Assembly (NCBI GenBank): GCA_910584945.1
Contig: CAJUDY010000011.1
Location: 12,356 to 76,355 of the forward strand
DNA: 64,000 bases
Origin: an uncultured Lachnospiraceae bacterium
GTDB taxonomy: Bacteria; Bacillota; Clostridia; Lachnospirales; Lachnospiraceae
Direction: 5' to 3'
A program made the translations under genes and the position numbers. The notes under the pieces were generated by a model that was not told where the DNA came from, made no database searches, and was given only the letters and a program-made list of their open reading frames with translations. This document shows, piece by piece, positions 43,016-52,896 of the stretch. Numbering within the stretch: position 1 is the first letter of the stretch; every line of letters starts with the position of its first letter.

Positions 43016-43368
43016 TACGGACTCCCTCTCTCCCCGGACTCGGCATATTGTGAAAACTTTTCTCAGAACACAAAAAATCCCCGGCATCGTCTACATGCAA
43101 ACACTACAGCAGCATAATCATGCTACCGCAAAACTGTCACAAGTAACGCTTCCGAGGAATATCGTCTTGCTTTTTTCTATTTTACCTGTCTGTAAGTATA
43201 GCAAACCTGAGCATTTTTTCTATTAGTAATGTTTGCTGAAATTTCAGGTGATTTTTTGTGTATAATTACCTTTTTTACGATCACGCTATCCTCTCACCAG
43301 GCAACTCTTCTTACATAGAAGAAAATCCAGAATCCAAACTCATTCTTCTTCTCCGCCACATAACAAAC

Positions 43369-43400
43369 AGGCGCACGATGAACAGTTTCACCATGCGCTT
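43369..43400 (-). terminator. Terminator-like hairpin with GTTTCA motif
   Basis: GCGCA and TGCGC pair around ATGAACAGTTTCACCA; CTGTTTGTT follows on the minus strand. Shares GTTTCAYCATGCGC with 44686-44699. 43016-43368 otherwise contains the antiterminator leader and no gene. Confidence 0.4.
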
Positions 43401-43450
43401 CATTTAAGTAAAATGCAAGACCAGAAAATATTTCCAACTGTGCGATTGCA

Positions 43451-43577
43451 ATCCAATGGCTTGCCTGCATGCAATTTATTGCAATGCAGGCGGGCCGTTG
43501 GATTAGCAACCCACTCCCAGATGAGCAAAACGTGGATGCGTCAGCAACCGCAAAAGCGCGTAAGCGCGGGTTTTGCG
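43451..43577. repeat. Two adjacent strong hairpins downstream of the Rpn gene
   Basis: First: ATCCAA/TTGGAT and GCCTGCAT/ATGCAGGC (43451-43503) around a small loop. Second: CGCAAAA with TTTTGCG and CGCG with CGCG (43549-43577), enclosed by ACTCCCA/TGGGAGT. They lie between a truncated beta-glucoside region and the Rpn pseudogene. Confidence 0.65.
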
Positions 43578-43603
43578 AATGTGGGAGTCAGGTGGAAATA
43601 TTT

Positions 43604-44522
43604 TTAATGTTTCTCTCCAAAAACTTCTGTGAGCAGCTTCTCTCTATATGCCTTATCCTTCGTCGCTTTTTTTGCATCCTCGGTTCGATCATTGTTCAAT
43701 AAGTAACTCATCAATAAAAGAATGGTATCTTCTCCTTGAATAATTCCTTTTTGTATTCCTTTTTGTATTCCTTTTTCAATTCCCCTGTTCTCTACACGAT
43801 CCAATACTTCACACATTGTCGTCGCTCTCCTTTCCATATCCGAACTGTATACATTTTCAAACCGGTGATCCTGCGTCATAACGGCCATCAACTGGAGCAG
43901 CTCATGTACATGTTTAATGGTAACTTCTGATGCCATATAATCTTTATTTTTTCGCATCTGTACAAAATAATCCGCCACGATTTTAAAATCACTGGTAAAC
44001 ATCTGCACCTGCTCATCACTAAGGTATGCAATCTCATATAAATTCATACGATAATCATTCACGTACGGCCTGATTTCCTCCGGGATCTCAAGACACTCAA
44101 AAAGTGTCTTCGGCGTCTTCCAATGTCTGTCATATCCAAAAATATAAAACCAATGTCACCACCGGGTACCTGGGCGCTGCCGCACCGGTCTTCTCCTTCA
44201 TTTCCTTATCCGTCAAAAGCTGAGCCCGGTACGCTGCTCCATCATAAGAAAACAATCGGAGCGGCATATCATCATCTATACCCGTCTGATTTTCCAGCCC
44301 GTATAATGCGATACGGACAAGTCCTTTTCTCCAATACTTTGCAACATCCTGCTCCTGGGCATGTAATCTGCCGTCCGCTTTATAACTGGAATTCGGACTT
44401 TCTTCTTCCAGTTCCTCTTCTTTCACAAGATCTCTTCCCTGGAACAGCAATACATTGACAATATCCGCAAATACGTCATTGTATGCCTCCAGTGTCTTTT
44501 CCGCGATGTCTTTTTCCGACAT
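43604..44522 (-). pseudogene. Rpn-family nuclease/putative transposase, single-base frameshift
   Basis: Upstream part (44130-44522) reads MSEKDIAEKTLEAYNDVFAD and ends VVTLVLYFWI before a stop; one base later the frame reads GYDRHWKTPKTLFECLEIPE and joins NDYRMNLYEIAYLSDEQVQM to the C-terminus at 43604. The break is an extra T in the run TATTTTTGG near 44137. Rpn proteins are PD-(D/E)XK nucleases that promote RecA-independent recombination; C-terminus has the usual GIEKGIQKGIQKGI repeat. Sequencing error or phase variation are alternatives to decay. Confidence 0.75.
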
Positions 44523-44661
44523 AACCCAATTCCTTCTTACCGACTTCTCTCTGACCAGACCTGATAGTTTCCTTATAATATAACAATGGTTTTATCTTTT
44601 CGATCATTATACATCAAAAAACAGTTTCATCAATAGAATTTTTTGTTCTACAAAAAAATTA

Positions 44662-44708
44662 TAAAAAACAGACGCACAACGAATGGTTTCATCATGCGCC
44701 TGCTTTTT
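44662..44708. terminator. Strong bidirectional terminator
   Basis: CAGACGCA and TGCGCCTG pair with an inner GAA/TTC stem, with A-run before and T-run after on both strands. On the minus strand it ends the 44751-45113 gene. 44523-44661 holds no gene. Confidence 0.75.
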
Positions 44709-44750
44709 CACAAATCTTTTATTCATTTATATTTTATAAAATGTATGTTT

Positions 44751-45113
44751 TTAGTCAGCTTCCTGAATCTTGAGCTGTGCTTTTTGGGAAATCAGTTTTT
44801 CATGCTCCTGCTGATTCGCGGCATATTTTGTAATGTTCTTCACATCATTTAGTATTTTTTCGCAATGTGCCTGCAACGCCGGTCCATCCAGGTCAACAGC
44901 TTCACTGAATACCCGTTCCGAAACATTTTCCCAAAACAGCATCATCTGTTTCCATTTGGCCATATCATTTTCCAGAGCGGTCAGACGGTTATAGCACGCG
45001 TCTTGCTGTTCCGCAAGTTCTTGAAACGATATTGCATTCTGCTCTGCTTTTTTATCCGAAATAATATTCTCCAGCTCATTTTCTTCCCGTTCCAGTTTCT
45101 GAAAAATATCCAT
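44751..45113 (-). CDS. Small hypothetical coiled-coil protein
   Basis: 120 residues from ATG 45113 with AGGAAG upstream; a GTG one codon earlier is possible. Mostly helical with heptad-like charged/Leu pattern: LEREENELENIISDKKAEQN, LAEQQDACYNRLTALENDMA, then KYAANQQEHEKLISQK. No recognised domain. It follows a 50-residue gene by 12 bases in the same direction and has a strong terminator after it. Likely a real gene; the function is unknown. Confidence 0.6.
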   Translation of the reverse strand: MDIFQKLEREENELENIISDKKAEQNAISFQELAEQQDACYNRLTALENDMAKWKQMMLFWENVSERVFSEAVDLDGPALQAHCEKILNDVKNITKYAANQQEHEKLISQKAQLKIQEAD

Positions 45114-45125
45114 CACTCTTCCTGA

Positions 45126-45278
45126 TCAGATGCTACGTGTATAGTAAATGTCTCCCTGCATTTGTACACGCATCAAGCGAAAGGTATCATAATTCAAATC
45201 ACAGCAACTAAGGCGGACTGATTCATAACCCATATCCTGAATTTCTTTAAAAAGGTCGATGTAGTCAATATTCGACAT
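45126..45278 (-). CDS. Small hypothetical protein (50 aa)
   Basis: Starts at ATG 45278, which has AAGGAGGAG nine bases upstream; the frame opens earlier but without a site. Sequence starts MSNIDYIDLFKEIQDMGYES and has SCCDLNYDTFRLMR. No recognised family. Cotranscribed with the coiled-coil gene that follows. Confidence 0.55.
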   Translation of the reverse strand: MSNIDYIDLFKEIQDMGYESVRLSCCDLNYDTFRLMRVQMQGDIYYTRSI

Positions 45279-45391
45279 GTGGCATTCTCCTCCTTGCAAA
45301 ACACTTTGTACATTTGCAATTATAACATAAATGCGACATTTTACTATTTTTTTTGACAATACTGGAGTCGACTTCTATTTCGACAGATAGG

Positions 45392-48300
45392 CTATAACCC
45401 CCGTTCCATCGTAATCTGACTTCCGTCTTTGGTCTTTCTGACCTTGATCTGCTGCGGGATATTCTCCATAAGCTCCTCTCTGTGGCTGATGATTCCCACC
45501 AGCTTGTTGCTTCCGGTCAGGTTTATCAGGATTTCCATGGCGCTGTCGATCGACCTGCGGTCTAATGTCCCAAAGCCTTCGTCCACAAAGAGTGCATCCA
45601 TCTGCACACCGCCAAGATGAGACGATACCGTATCCGACAGTCCCAGAGCAAGACTTAGAGAAGCCTTAAAGCTTTCTCCGCCGGAAAGATTTCCCACCGG
45701 TCTTCTGTGTCTCGTATAATTGTCCAACACTTCCAGGTCAAGGAAACGATTACTTTTCTTCCCCAGGGAATCCTCTTGGCGATACAGCTCATACTGCCCG
45801 TTGCTCATCGGCAGGAGCCGCCTGTTTGCCGCGGCGATGATCCCGTCAAATCCGGCAGCCTGTATGTACTGCTCCAGTGTGATCTTTCCATTACCGGTTG
45901 TGCCCTTGACCAGATGGTAAAGCCGCTGACAGATTGCATTCTCTTTGTGTGCCTTTTCTAACTCTTCTCTCCGGTCAAGGATGCTCTTCTGTTTCTCCTT
46001 ATTGGTACGTATTCGGTTTTCGCTGTTGTGATAGTTCCTTCTGATCCGATTTACATCTGCACTCTGTTCGTCACATACCGCTTTTAATGCATCGATGTCT
46101 ATCACCTTTTTCCCTTCTGCATCCAGCCGGGCGTCGGAAAGCTGTTTCTTATTCGTTGCAACCGCCTGGTCATATTCATGGATCACCGCGTCCGATGATG
46201 TGATGTCCTCTTCCTTCACAACATAGGTCAACATTTCCTCCACAGACGAGAATCCATTCCCACGGACTTCTTTCTCCAGCTTCTTTTTTAAATCTTCCTC
46301 ATCCTGTTCCTGCTGGTTCAAGCTGCCTTTCAATGTCTTCCACTCCGATGTGACCGCGGTAACATGGTGATCCGCTTTTTTCTTTTCCTCCTCTGCCTTC
46401 GTGATGTCCTCCAATATTTTATTTTTCTTCGTCTCCGCCTGTCTTCTCTCTCTTTTTGCTGTTTTCCAATCGGGAAAGCTTAACTTCTCAAACGTCCCTA
46501 ATATGGCCTGCGTTTCCGCCAGCTCCTGTTCCATTTTCTGCCTGCTCCGGCCGAGCTCCTCTTTTTGGGAATGGAGCCTCTCTGTTTCCTCTCCCAGGGC
46601 AGCTTCCAGATCTTTTTCCGCCTTTTTCAGCTTCCTGCAATCCTTTTCAAGGAGCATGCATTTTTGATCGCACTCCTTTGACATCGCCTCAACCTGCAGT
46701 TTTGCTTCCTTTACTGCCCGAATCCGTTCCTCAAGGGGTTCCTCCTCCCCATCCATGTCCAGAAGCGGGTTTTTCATACATTCCAGGATCGTTGTCCCAA
46801 GCTGCCTCTCGAACTCCTCCAACGACGTCTTTGCTATCTCCGCTTCCGTATTTGCAGCGTTCTTTTTCTCCTGAAGCGCAGTCTCTTCTTCCTGGAGCTT
46901 TTTGAACTCTTCTTCTGAGATCGAGGACGCTCTCCGCTTCGCTGGTTCCGGGTGATGCACGGAACCGCACACCGGACATTTTTCACCTTCTACAAGTTTT
47001 TCCGCTAAAATGCCGGCCCTGCTGTCTTCCAGCATGCGTTCAGCGTCTTCTCTTCTGCCGCTTACCTCTTTATATTTATCACGCGCCTCTAAAAATGATT
47101 TCTGTTTTTGGGAAAGCGCCTTTTTCCTTTTTTCCCTTTCCGGGATCTGGCCGTCTATGATCGTATGGAACGCCGCCATGAGCCCTGCCAGCTTTTCCCT
47201 CTGATTGTTTGCCTCGATCCGCTCCGTCGGCTTGTCCTTTAATTCCTTAACCGTCTTATTCAGGGATACGATCTTCTCTTTAAGGGCTTTCTCATTTTCC
47301 CTCACATCTGCTTCTTCTGTGCAAAGCTTTTGATCGAGCTCTGCAAGTTCCTTCCGCTTTGCTTCAAGTTCTTCTTTTTGCTGATATTTTGGTTCCTCAT
47401 CGTCAATCCTGCTGATCGCCTGCTTTAATCGGTCGGCCTCCGGCTCCAGCTTTCTGGCGCTGGCAAGCGCGTCTTCCGCCTGCTTTACTGCTCCCGTTGC
47501 TGTCTCCAGACTGGCTTTTGCTGTTTTGATCTGATTTCTGGTCCAGGATACCTCATCGCACTTTTTCCGCCACACCACATAAGACGGATTCACATTGCGG
47601 GTTGCTTTCTTCTGCTTGTCCAAAAGCAGAATCCGTTCATCGATTTCCGCTTTCCTTTTTTCAAGCTCCTCCTTTTCCTTCTCAAGTTTCTCTCTCTTCT
47701 CGATGAAGCCATTGTTGGTCCTGGCCAATGCGAGCTTTTCATGGTTCTTCTTAAGTTCCGTCTCTGCTTTTTTCAGGTCGGCGTTCATGTTCTTTAATCG
47801 TTCTTGGTCTGATCGGATCAGGCGCTCCATGACGTCCAAGAGCTCCTCTAAATTCCATGCGCTCCCGGAGTCTGCCGCTCTCTTCTTAAGCTCCTCCAAT
47901 TCGTCTGAAAGCTCATCTGCTTTCTCTGCAGACACATCCTCAAAATGCTGGATCATACTGGACTCCGCCTTCGCCTTGGCCTTGTAGCTTGCATCCATTC
48001 GATCCTTCAGTTTATATTCTATATTTTTATATCCGCTCGTCATAAATATCGTACGCAGTATCTCGGTTCTCTGCTCCGTTTTGGCATTCAGCAAATCCCA
48101 GAATTCCCCCTGCGCGATCATCACGATCTGTTTAAACTGCTTTTCATCGATGTGCAGCAGCTCCCTCACCGCATGATTCACCTGAGTCAGGCCCTCAATA
48201 GGCGGCCGTCCCTCTTCATAAAGAACTGCCTTTTCCTTCTCCAATATCACACCGGAACCACGCTGTTTTTTTCTTTCATAGGACGGTTGTCTCCAGACAT

Positions 48301-48574
48301 GAAATTCACGCCCCTGATGGGTAAAATAAAAGTCCACATAACTCTGGACAGAAGCTTCCGCGTACTCGCTTCTTAGATTTTTTGTATCCCTGTATGTTCC
48401 GCTGGTGGTTCCATACAGCGCAAAGCATATGGCGTCAAATATCGTAGTTTTCCCCGCTCCGGTATCCCCGGATATCAAAAAAAGTCCCTTTTCTTCAAAG
48501 GCTTCAAACTCGATTTCCGGAAGCTTCCCCGCGTAGGGACCAATTGCGCTAATCATCAATTTTATCGGTTTCAT
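45392..48574 (-). CDS. sbcC: SbcC/Rad50-type exonuclease subunit C
   Basis: 1060 residues. Split ATPase: Walker A GDTGAGKTTIFDAI at the N-terminus; signature LSGGESFKASLSLALG and Walker B ALFVDEGFGTLD at the C-terminus. Long coiled coils between about 180 and 880 meet at a zinc-hook-like CPVCGSVHHPEP near residue 545. With SbcD it opens hairpins and removes protein-blocked DNA ends. Its start overlaps the sbcD stop by 26 bases. Complete and typical. No recombination genes beyond sbcD are next to it. Confidence 0.95.
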   Translation of the reverse strand: MKPIKLMISAIGPYAGKLPEIEFEAFEEKGLFLISGDTGAGKTTIFDAICFALYGTTSGTYRDTKNLRSEYAEASVQSYVDFYFTHQGREFHVWRQPSYERKKQRGSGVILEKEKAVLYEEGRPPIEGLTQVNHAVRELLHIDEKQFKQIVMIAQGEFWDLLNAKTEQRTEILRTIFMTSGYKNIEYKLKDRMDASYKAKAKAESSMIQHFEDVSAEKADELSDELEELKKRAADSGSAWNLEELLDVMERLIRSDQERLKNMNADLKKAETELKKNHEKLALARTNNGFIEKREKLEKEKEELEKRKAEIDERILLLDKQKKATRNVNPSYVVWRKKCDEVSWTRNQIKTAKASLETATGAVKQAEDALASARKLEPEADRLKQAISRIDDEEPKYQQKEELEAKRKELAELDQKLCTEEADVRENEKALKEKIVSLNKTVKELKDKPTERIEANNQREKLAGLMAAFHTIIDGQIPEREKRKKALSQKQKSFLEARDKYKEVSGRREDAERMLEDSRAGILAEKLVEGEKCPVCGSVHHPEPAKRRASSISEEEFKKLQEEETALQEKKNAANTEAEIAKTSLEEFERQLGTTILECMKNPLLDMDGEEEPLEERIRAVKEAKLQVEAMSKECDQKCMLLEKDCRKLKKAEKDLEAALGEETERLHSQKEELGRSRQKMEQELAETQAILGTFEKLSFPDWKTAKRERRQAETKKNKILEDITKAEEEKKKADHHVTAVTSEWKTLKGSLNQQEQDEEDLKKKLEKEVRGNGFSSVEEMLTYVVKEEDITSSDAVIHEYDQAVATNKKQLSDARLDAEGKKVIDIDALKAVCDEQSADVNRIRRNYHNSENRIRTNKEKQKSILDRREELEKAHKENAICQRLYHLVKGTTGNGKITLEQYIQAAGFDGIIAAANRRLLPMSNGQYELYRQEDSLGKKSNRFLDLEVLDNYTRHRRPVGNLSGGESFKASLSLALGLSDTVSSHLGGVQMDALFVDEGFGTLDRRSIDSAMEILINLTGSNKLVGIISHREELMENIPQQIKVRKTKDGSQITMERGL

Positions 48575-49718
48575 TTATCACACCTGCCTCCCGCGCTGCC
48601 GTCCTCATAACATCCATCTCTTCTTCCGTGATCTCACAGCCATACATCAACCTGTAAAAATCACCGATCAACTCCGGAAATGATCTGTTTTCAGCAATCT
48701 TGCTGATATCCACCTGATCCATTTCCCTTGTATGCGAATTGTCGTAGTCAATCCGAACGGTATTCGGATAGATCTGCTGGAATACTCCCATGGCATCATC
48801 GACAATGTCTTCCTCTGTCAATGTCGCATAGATGAAATCTTCCGGCGCTTTTACATTCTTTTTATCCAGAAGCTCCTTCATCGTCCCCTTTATGTGTCTC
48901 ATATCCCGCATGGGTTTTAAGGGAATCAGCTCTATCTTCACGCTGTCCTCTGCCGATACCGTAATAAGAGGAACGGATTTCTCATTCTTCACTTCACTAA
49001 GGGAATATTTAAGAGGAGAACCAGAATATCGAACCGCATCTCTCCCAACTCTCTGAGGGGAATGGATATGGCCTAATGCCACATAGTCAAAATCATCAAA
49101 GCAATCATATCCGATTTTTTCAACCAACCCCACACTCTGTGTCCCAACGCTTTCAGAACCTGCAAGCGCAGGATCTGCTCCCTTCCCCGAGACAAATTGA
49201 TGCGCCACCAGAAGATTCTTATTGTTTTTGTCTATGGGCGTATTTCTTATAATGGCCCGGACCGCGTCCTCATAGTTCTCTATATTCTCGTCCGGGAAAT
49301 AGTGCCTTACCTGCGAAGCTTTTACAAACGGAAGCATGTATATATCAATCTGCGTATCTTTGTCCGCAAAACTCTGCTTATGAAGAGTTCCGTCAAAGAC
49401 CGCCGATATAAAGATCTCATTCCGTGCGAACAGGGTGCTTCCATAATTCAAACGGTCGTCGGAATCATGGTTTCCGCTTACCATAAATACCTTTCTTTCC
49501 TTTTGGGCCAGTTTGATCAGGAAATCATCCAAAAGCCTCATCGCCGCCTCGCTTGGTATGGATTTATCATACACATCTCCGGCAATGAGCACGCCGTCTA
49601 CGGACTCTTTCTCTGCAATATGAAAAATCTGATCCAGGATATACCGCTGATCCTCGATCAGATCAAAATTACTTAGTGATTTTCCTAAGTGTAGATCTCC
49701 TAAATGTAAAAATTTCAT
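48549..49718 (-). CDS. sbcD: SbcD/Mre11-type exonuclease subunit D
   Basis: 389 residues. Calcineurin-like metallophosphatase with the five metal motifs: LHLGDLHLGKS, IAGDVYDKSIPS, VSGNHDSDDRL, NLLVAHQFVSGKG and GHIHSPQRVG. It is the nuclease of the SbcCD complex. First gene of the two-gene operon. Between the start and 49756 a GTTTCAT/ATGAAAC inverted repeat (49733-49756) sits in the leader. 49757-49981 shows no gene. Confidence 0.95.
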   Translation of the reverse strand: MKFLHLGDLHLGKSLSNFDLIEDQRYILDQIFHIAEKESVDGVLIAGDVYDKSIPSEAAMRLLDDFLIKLAQKERKVFMVSGNHDSDDRLNYGSTLFARNEIFISAVFDGTLHKQSFADKDTQIDIYMLPFVKASQVRHYFPDENIENYEDAVRAIIRNTPIDKNNKNLLVAHQFVSGKGADPALAGSESVGTQSVGLVEKIGYDCFDDFDYVALGHIHSPQRVGRDAVRYSGSPLKYSLSEVKNEKSVPLITVSAEDSVKIELIPLKPMRDMRHIKGTMKELLDKKNVKAPEDFIYATLTEEDIVDDAMGVFQQIYPNTVRIDYDNSHTREMDQVDISKIAENRSFPELIGDFYRLMYGCEITEEEMDVMRTAAREAGVINETDKIDD

Positions 49719-49981
49719 GCGTTTCCTTTCTGTTTCATGCGCCTTTTATGAAACTCTTCTCTTATCCGCTGGTTTATCACATACTATTTTCCCTTCCATT
49801 TCAAATTCTCTCAAAACTTCTTTCTACTGCTTTTTCACAAATTTTGTATTAGGACTATCAACATGTCACTACACTACTTCTAAAAAATAATAATATCAGC
49901 TACATACACAAAATCAGAAAAATACCTTTAAAATAAGTTATTTCCCCGATTCCAAATCATAATAAAATATTTACATTCCTT

Positions 49982-50845
49982 TTACACCTTCTGAAGTCCT
50001 ACAAGTAACTTCACCTCTGCAATATCAAGCCCAGAATATTTTGCAACTTTATCAATCGGCAATTCACCATCCTGCAACATTCTAAGCGTTGTCTCTTTTT
50101 TAGCCTCGTCTTTCCCTCTATTTAAAATCGTCCTCGCTTCTGTCTCAAGTAACGCTCCGCTCATCATTCCACCTATTCCTTTCTGCACATTCTCATACTT
50201 CTGTGCGATTTCTCTGATCACATCACCAGAAAGTTCTATAATGGTACGTTTGTCAAACGCCCCAATAATCCCTTCCTGCTCCAGTTTATCAAGTCTCTCC
50301 AAGATACTTCGGTACTCTGCTTTCAACTCTGCCAATCTCTGTTCATTACTATTATACACCTTAAAGTTCTTTTCATGTGAAAAAATATAAAACGGAATTA
50401 GCAACAACAAGCCCTTTGAAAAAATATCTTCCAGAGTATATTCCTGCACCTTCATAATTGGCACATCATACTCTACGGTGCCACCCGGCGTTTTTATCAC
50501 ATACCGCATTTTATCAGGTGTCTTTTTATAATTCCTTAGATATAGGACTGCCGTATTTGGAAATGTCACTGTCAATGTTTCATTAATAACCTCACCCTCA
50601 TCTAAAGCTATCTGAGCATCATATTCAAACAACCTGATTGTCATCCGCCCATCCGGCAGGCTACTCTCACATTCCAGATGATATTTCTTCTTTTTCTTCC
50701 CATAGATTATAAAATTAGTATCTGTTATTCTTTCCTGATCCGCTGCATCCTGTTGGTCAATAAAATGTTCATTGGGATGAAACTCTATTATTTCATTTCC
50801 TGTATAGTCTTCCTTGAAAATCTCATTGATTACCGGAATAATCAT
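49982..50845 (-). pseudogene. Rpn/PD-(D/E)XK-family gene with broken N-terminus
   Basis: 287 codons from an internal ATG. The frame upstream of that ATG still reads like the family start (AFRTILNDCRQ, then IIPVINEIF) and would begin at an ATG near 50904 after CGGAGG, but a one- or two-base loss in AAATATATGATGG puts a stop there. The body has PNEHFIDQQDAADQE and the YHLECES core typical of this nuclease-like family, with a C-terminal RGKDEAKKETTLRML. The surviving ATG has no ribosome site, so it is probably inactive, or else a short form. Confidence 0.6.
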
Positions 50846-50905
50846 CTGTCTGCAATCATTTAAAATTGTCCGAAATGCTCCATCATATATTTCCCATAAA
50901 CAATC

Positions 50906-51270
50906 CTCCGTATATCTTGTTTACATCATAACATTATCATACTGTATACACAACTATATTTGAAATACAATTTGCATTTTTCATATCTCATATGTTTATT
51001 TCATTCGATTTATCCTGAACTAACTCATAATTAGTACTTTATTCGACACAATATACCACAAAATAAAGTGCTTATTATCCCAAAATCCCCCTCATTTCTA
51101 CCTTGGCAAACTGTTTTCGACACACAGCGCCCCATACCCCGGTGATGTCAAGTAATTGTCACGAACTTTTTTCACTTTTTTTAAAGTCAAAAGCCTGCAA
51201 CCCCGCATAACTCCGTTGGGCTGATGATAAATAGTTGCTAAGTTACTCCAAAATTGATGGAAAGTTATTG
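50906..51270. other. Gene-free junction to the recombinase cluster
   Basis: 365 AT-rich bases with no gene that I recognise. A 10-base direct repeat TTGCTAAGTT occurs at 51235-51244 and 51268-51277, the second overlapping the 3' end of the first recombinase gene. The left end of the element might lie here, but no attachment core can be read. Confidence 0.4.
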
Positions 51271-52896
51271 CTAAGTTGTTTTTGACTGGCTAACCCCCAT
51301 GCCGTATTTTGCAGCATTATCCACACTGAAATTCCACTCTATCTCAACCCGCTTATCCTTATAAGCATATACTCTTCTAATGAAAGTATCAACCACCTCC
51401 TGTGTCAGTTCCTCGATGTGAGAAAACCGGATAATCTGTTTCATATCTTCCTCTGCCTTTTGGTATTCGTCCTCCAGTCTTGTGAGCTTTTCTATGGCTT
51501 CCTCTTCCAACACGGATAAAGAAGATAACCGCTCTGTCAGTTCCATTACTTTTCTTTGATATTCTGCAATAGGAAGTTTGGTAAGCGCATATTTCTCATA
51601 CAGGGCATCTTTCTCTGCCTGTACCTGCTTTTTCTCCTGCCTGTATCCGTCCAGTTTCCTTTTTAATGCATGGATACCTGCTTTCTGAAAAGAAAACAAA
51701 TTTTCTTTCTGCTTCATGGCATTGCCTCGGAGCATTAGTTCCTTATTTAGCATAAAAAGAACTGTTTCCTCCAACAGATCGGCATTCATATAAGTACAGC
51801 ACTCCGGTATTTGGAGCAGGGAGTGTTTCCTGCACTCAAATCTCCTGTACTTGTTCTTTCCCCGGATTGGTTTATAATTTAGGGAATACCCGCAGCCGCC
51901 GCAATATAGTTTACCAGTCAGCGGATGCTTCTCCCTGTTCCGTGTGGTAGAGTGTTCTGGTCTGAATGCCGAAACCTGTTTAAAGATTTCCTCCGAAATC
52001 AGCGCTTCATGGTGATTAGGTATCACTTTCCAGTCTTCTTTCGGCACAGCCGTACCGTCCTTACTGCCTACTGACTTTCTGACAGATTTCCCATATGCCA
52101 TTTCTCCAAGATAAAAACGGTTATTTAGTATCGTCCTGACAGCCTGACTGCTCCATGTATGAAGTTTTCCATCCTGGACTGCTTTATCAGGCTTACGGAT
52201 CTGCATGATTGTTGGTACACCTTCCTCATAAAGCTGCTTTGCAATCTGCGTACTGCTTTTGCCCTGCACATCACCGCTCCCCAGAGCGAGGGAAAAGATA
52301 TACCGTACAATTCCCGCCTCTTTCTCATTCACTACGACAGTATTTTTTACTTCCTTGCTTTTCTCATACCCAAAAGGAACCTGTCCGAAAACATATTCGC
52401 CATTTGCGCACTTATTTTCAAAAGAAGCCTTTACCTTAACAGATACATCCTTACTGTATAAATCATATAAAAGTGTCTGGAACGCCGTATCAATCTCTAT
52501 AGTGCTTCCATGATGCTCCCTGCTGTCATAATGGTCATTAAGGGCTATAAAACGGATGCCCATAAAGGGGAATATCTGGTTCAGATAGGTTCCCATTTCG
52601 ATATAATCCCTTGAAAACCGGGACATATCCTTTACAATGATACAGCGTATCCTATTTTCCTTTACCTCCTTCAATAGTTTCTGCATACCCGGTCTTTCCA
52701 TATTTGTGCCGGAGCAGCCATCATCACAAAATTCCATGATTTCATACTTTGAAAGTTCTGGATTGTGATGTATGTATTCTAAAATCTGCTTTCTTTGGTT
52801 TCCGATGCTGTTACTCTCGTCCTGAGTAAAACCGCCATCCTCGATGGCTCTTTTGTCCTCTAAGGATAAGCGTAAATAGATTGCCAGCCTATCCAT
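51271..52896 (-). CDS. Large serine recombinase (first of three)
   Basis: 541 residues. N-terminal resolvase domain with the catalytic Ser in YLRLS, the ESNSIGNQ motif and IVKDMSRFSRDY; recombinase domain with GYEKSKEVKN and SSQAVRTILNN; zinc ribbon (GKLYCGGCGYSL ... CRKH) near 350-390, then a coiled coil. It cuts and joins att sites during element excision or integration, without host factors. The stop is 51271-51273. It overlaps the end of the next gene by one base and is cotranscribed with the other two recombinases. Intact by sequence. Confidence 0.9.
   Translation of the reverse strand: MDRLAIYLRLSLEDKRAIEDGGFTQDESNSIGNQRKQILEYIHHNPELSKYEIMEFCDDGCSGTNMERPGMQKLLKEVKENRIRCIIVKDMSRFSRDYIEMGTYLNQIFPFMGIRFIALNDHYDSREHHGSTIEIDTAFQTLLYDLYSKDVSVKVKASFENKCANGEYVFGQVPFGYEKSKEVKNTVVVNEKEAGIVRYIFSLALGSGDVQGKSSTQIAKQLYEEGVPTIMQIRKPDKAVQDGKLHTWSSQAVRTILNNRFYLGEMAYGKSVRKSVGSKDGTAVPKEDWKVIPNHHEALISEEIFKQVSAFRPEHSTTRNREKHPLTGKLYCGGCGYSLNYKPIRGKNKYRRFECRKHSLLQIPECCTYMNADLLEETVLFMLNKELMLRGNAMKQKENLFSFQKAGIHALKRKLDGYRQEKKQVQAEKDALYEKYALTKLPIAEYQRKVMELTERLSSLSVLEEEAIEKLTRLEDEYQKAEEDMKQIIRFSHIEELTQEVVDTFIRRVYAYKDKRVEIEWNFSVDNAAKYGMGVSQSKTT

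Noticed and set aside
43294..43509. 71-codon minus-strand frame
   Set aside because: Runs through hairpins and a terminator, with no ribosome site.
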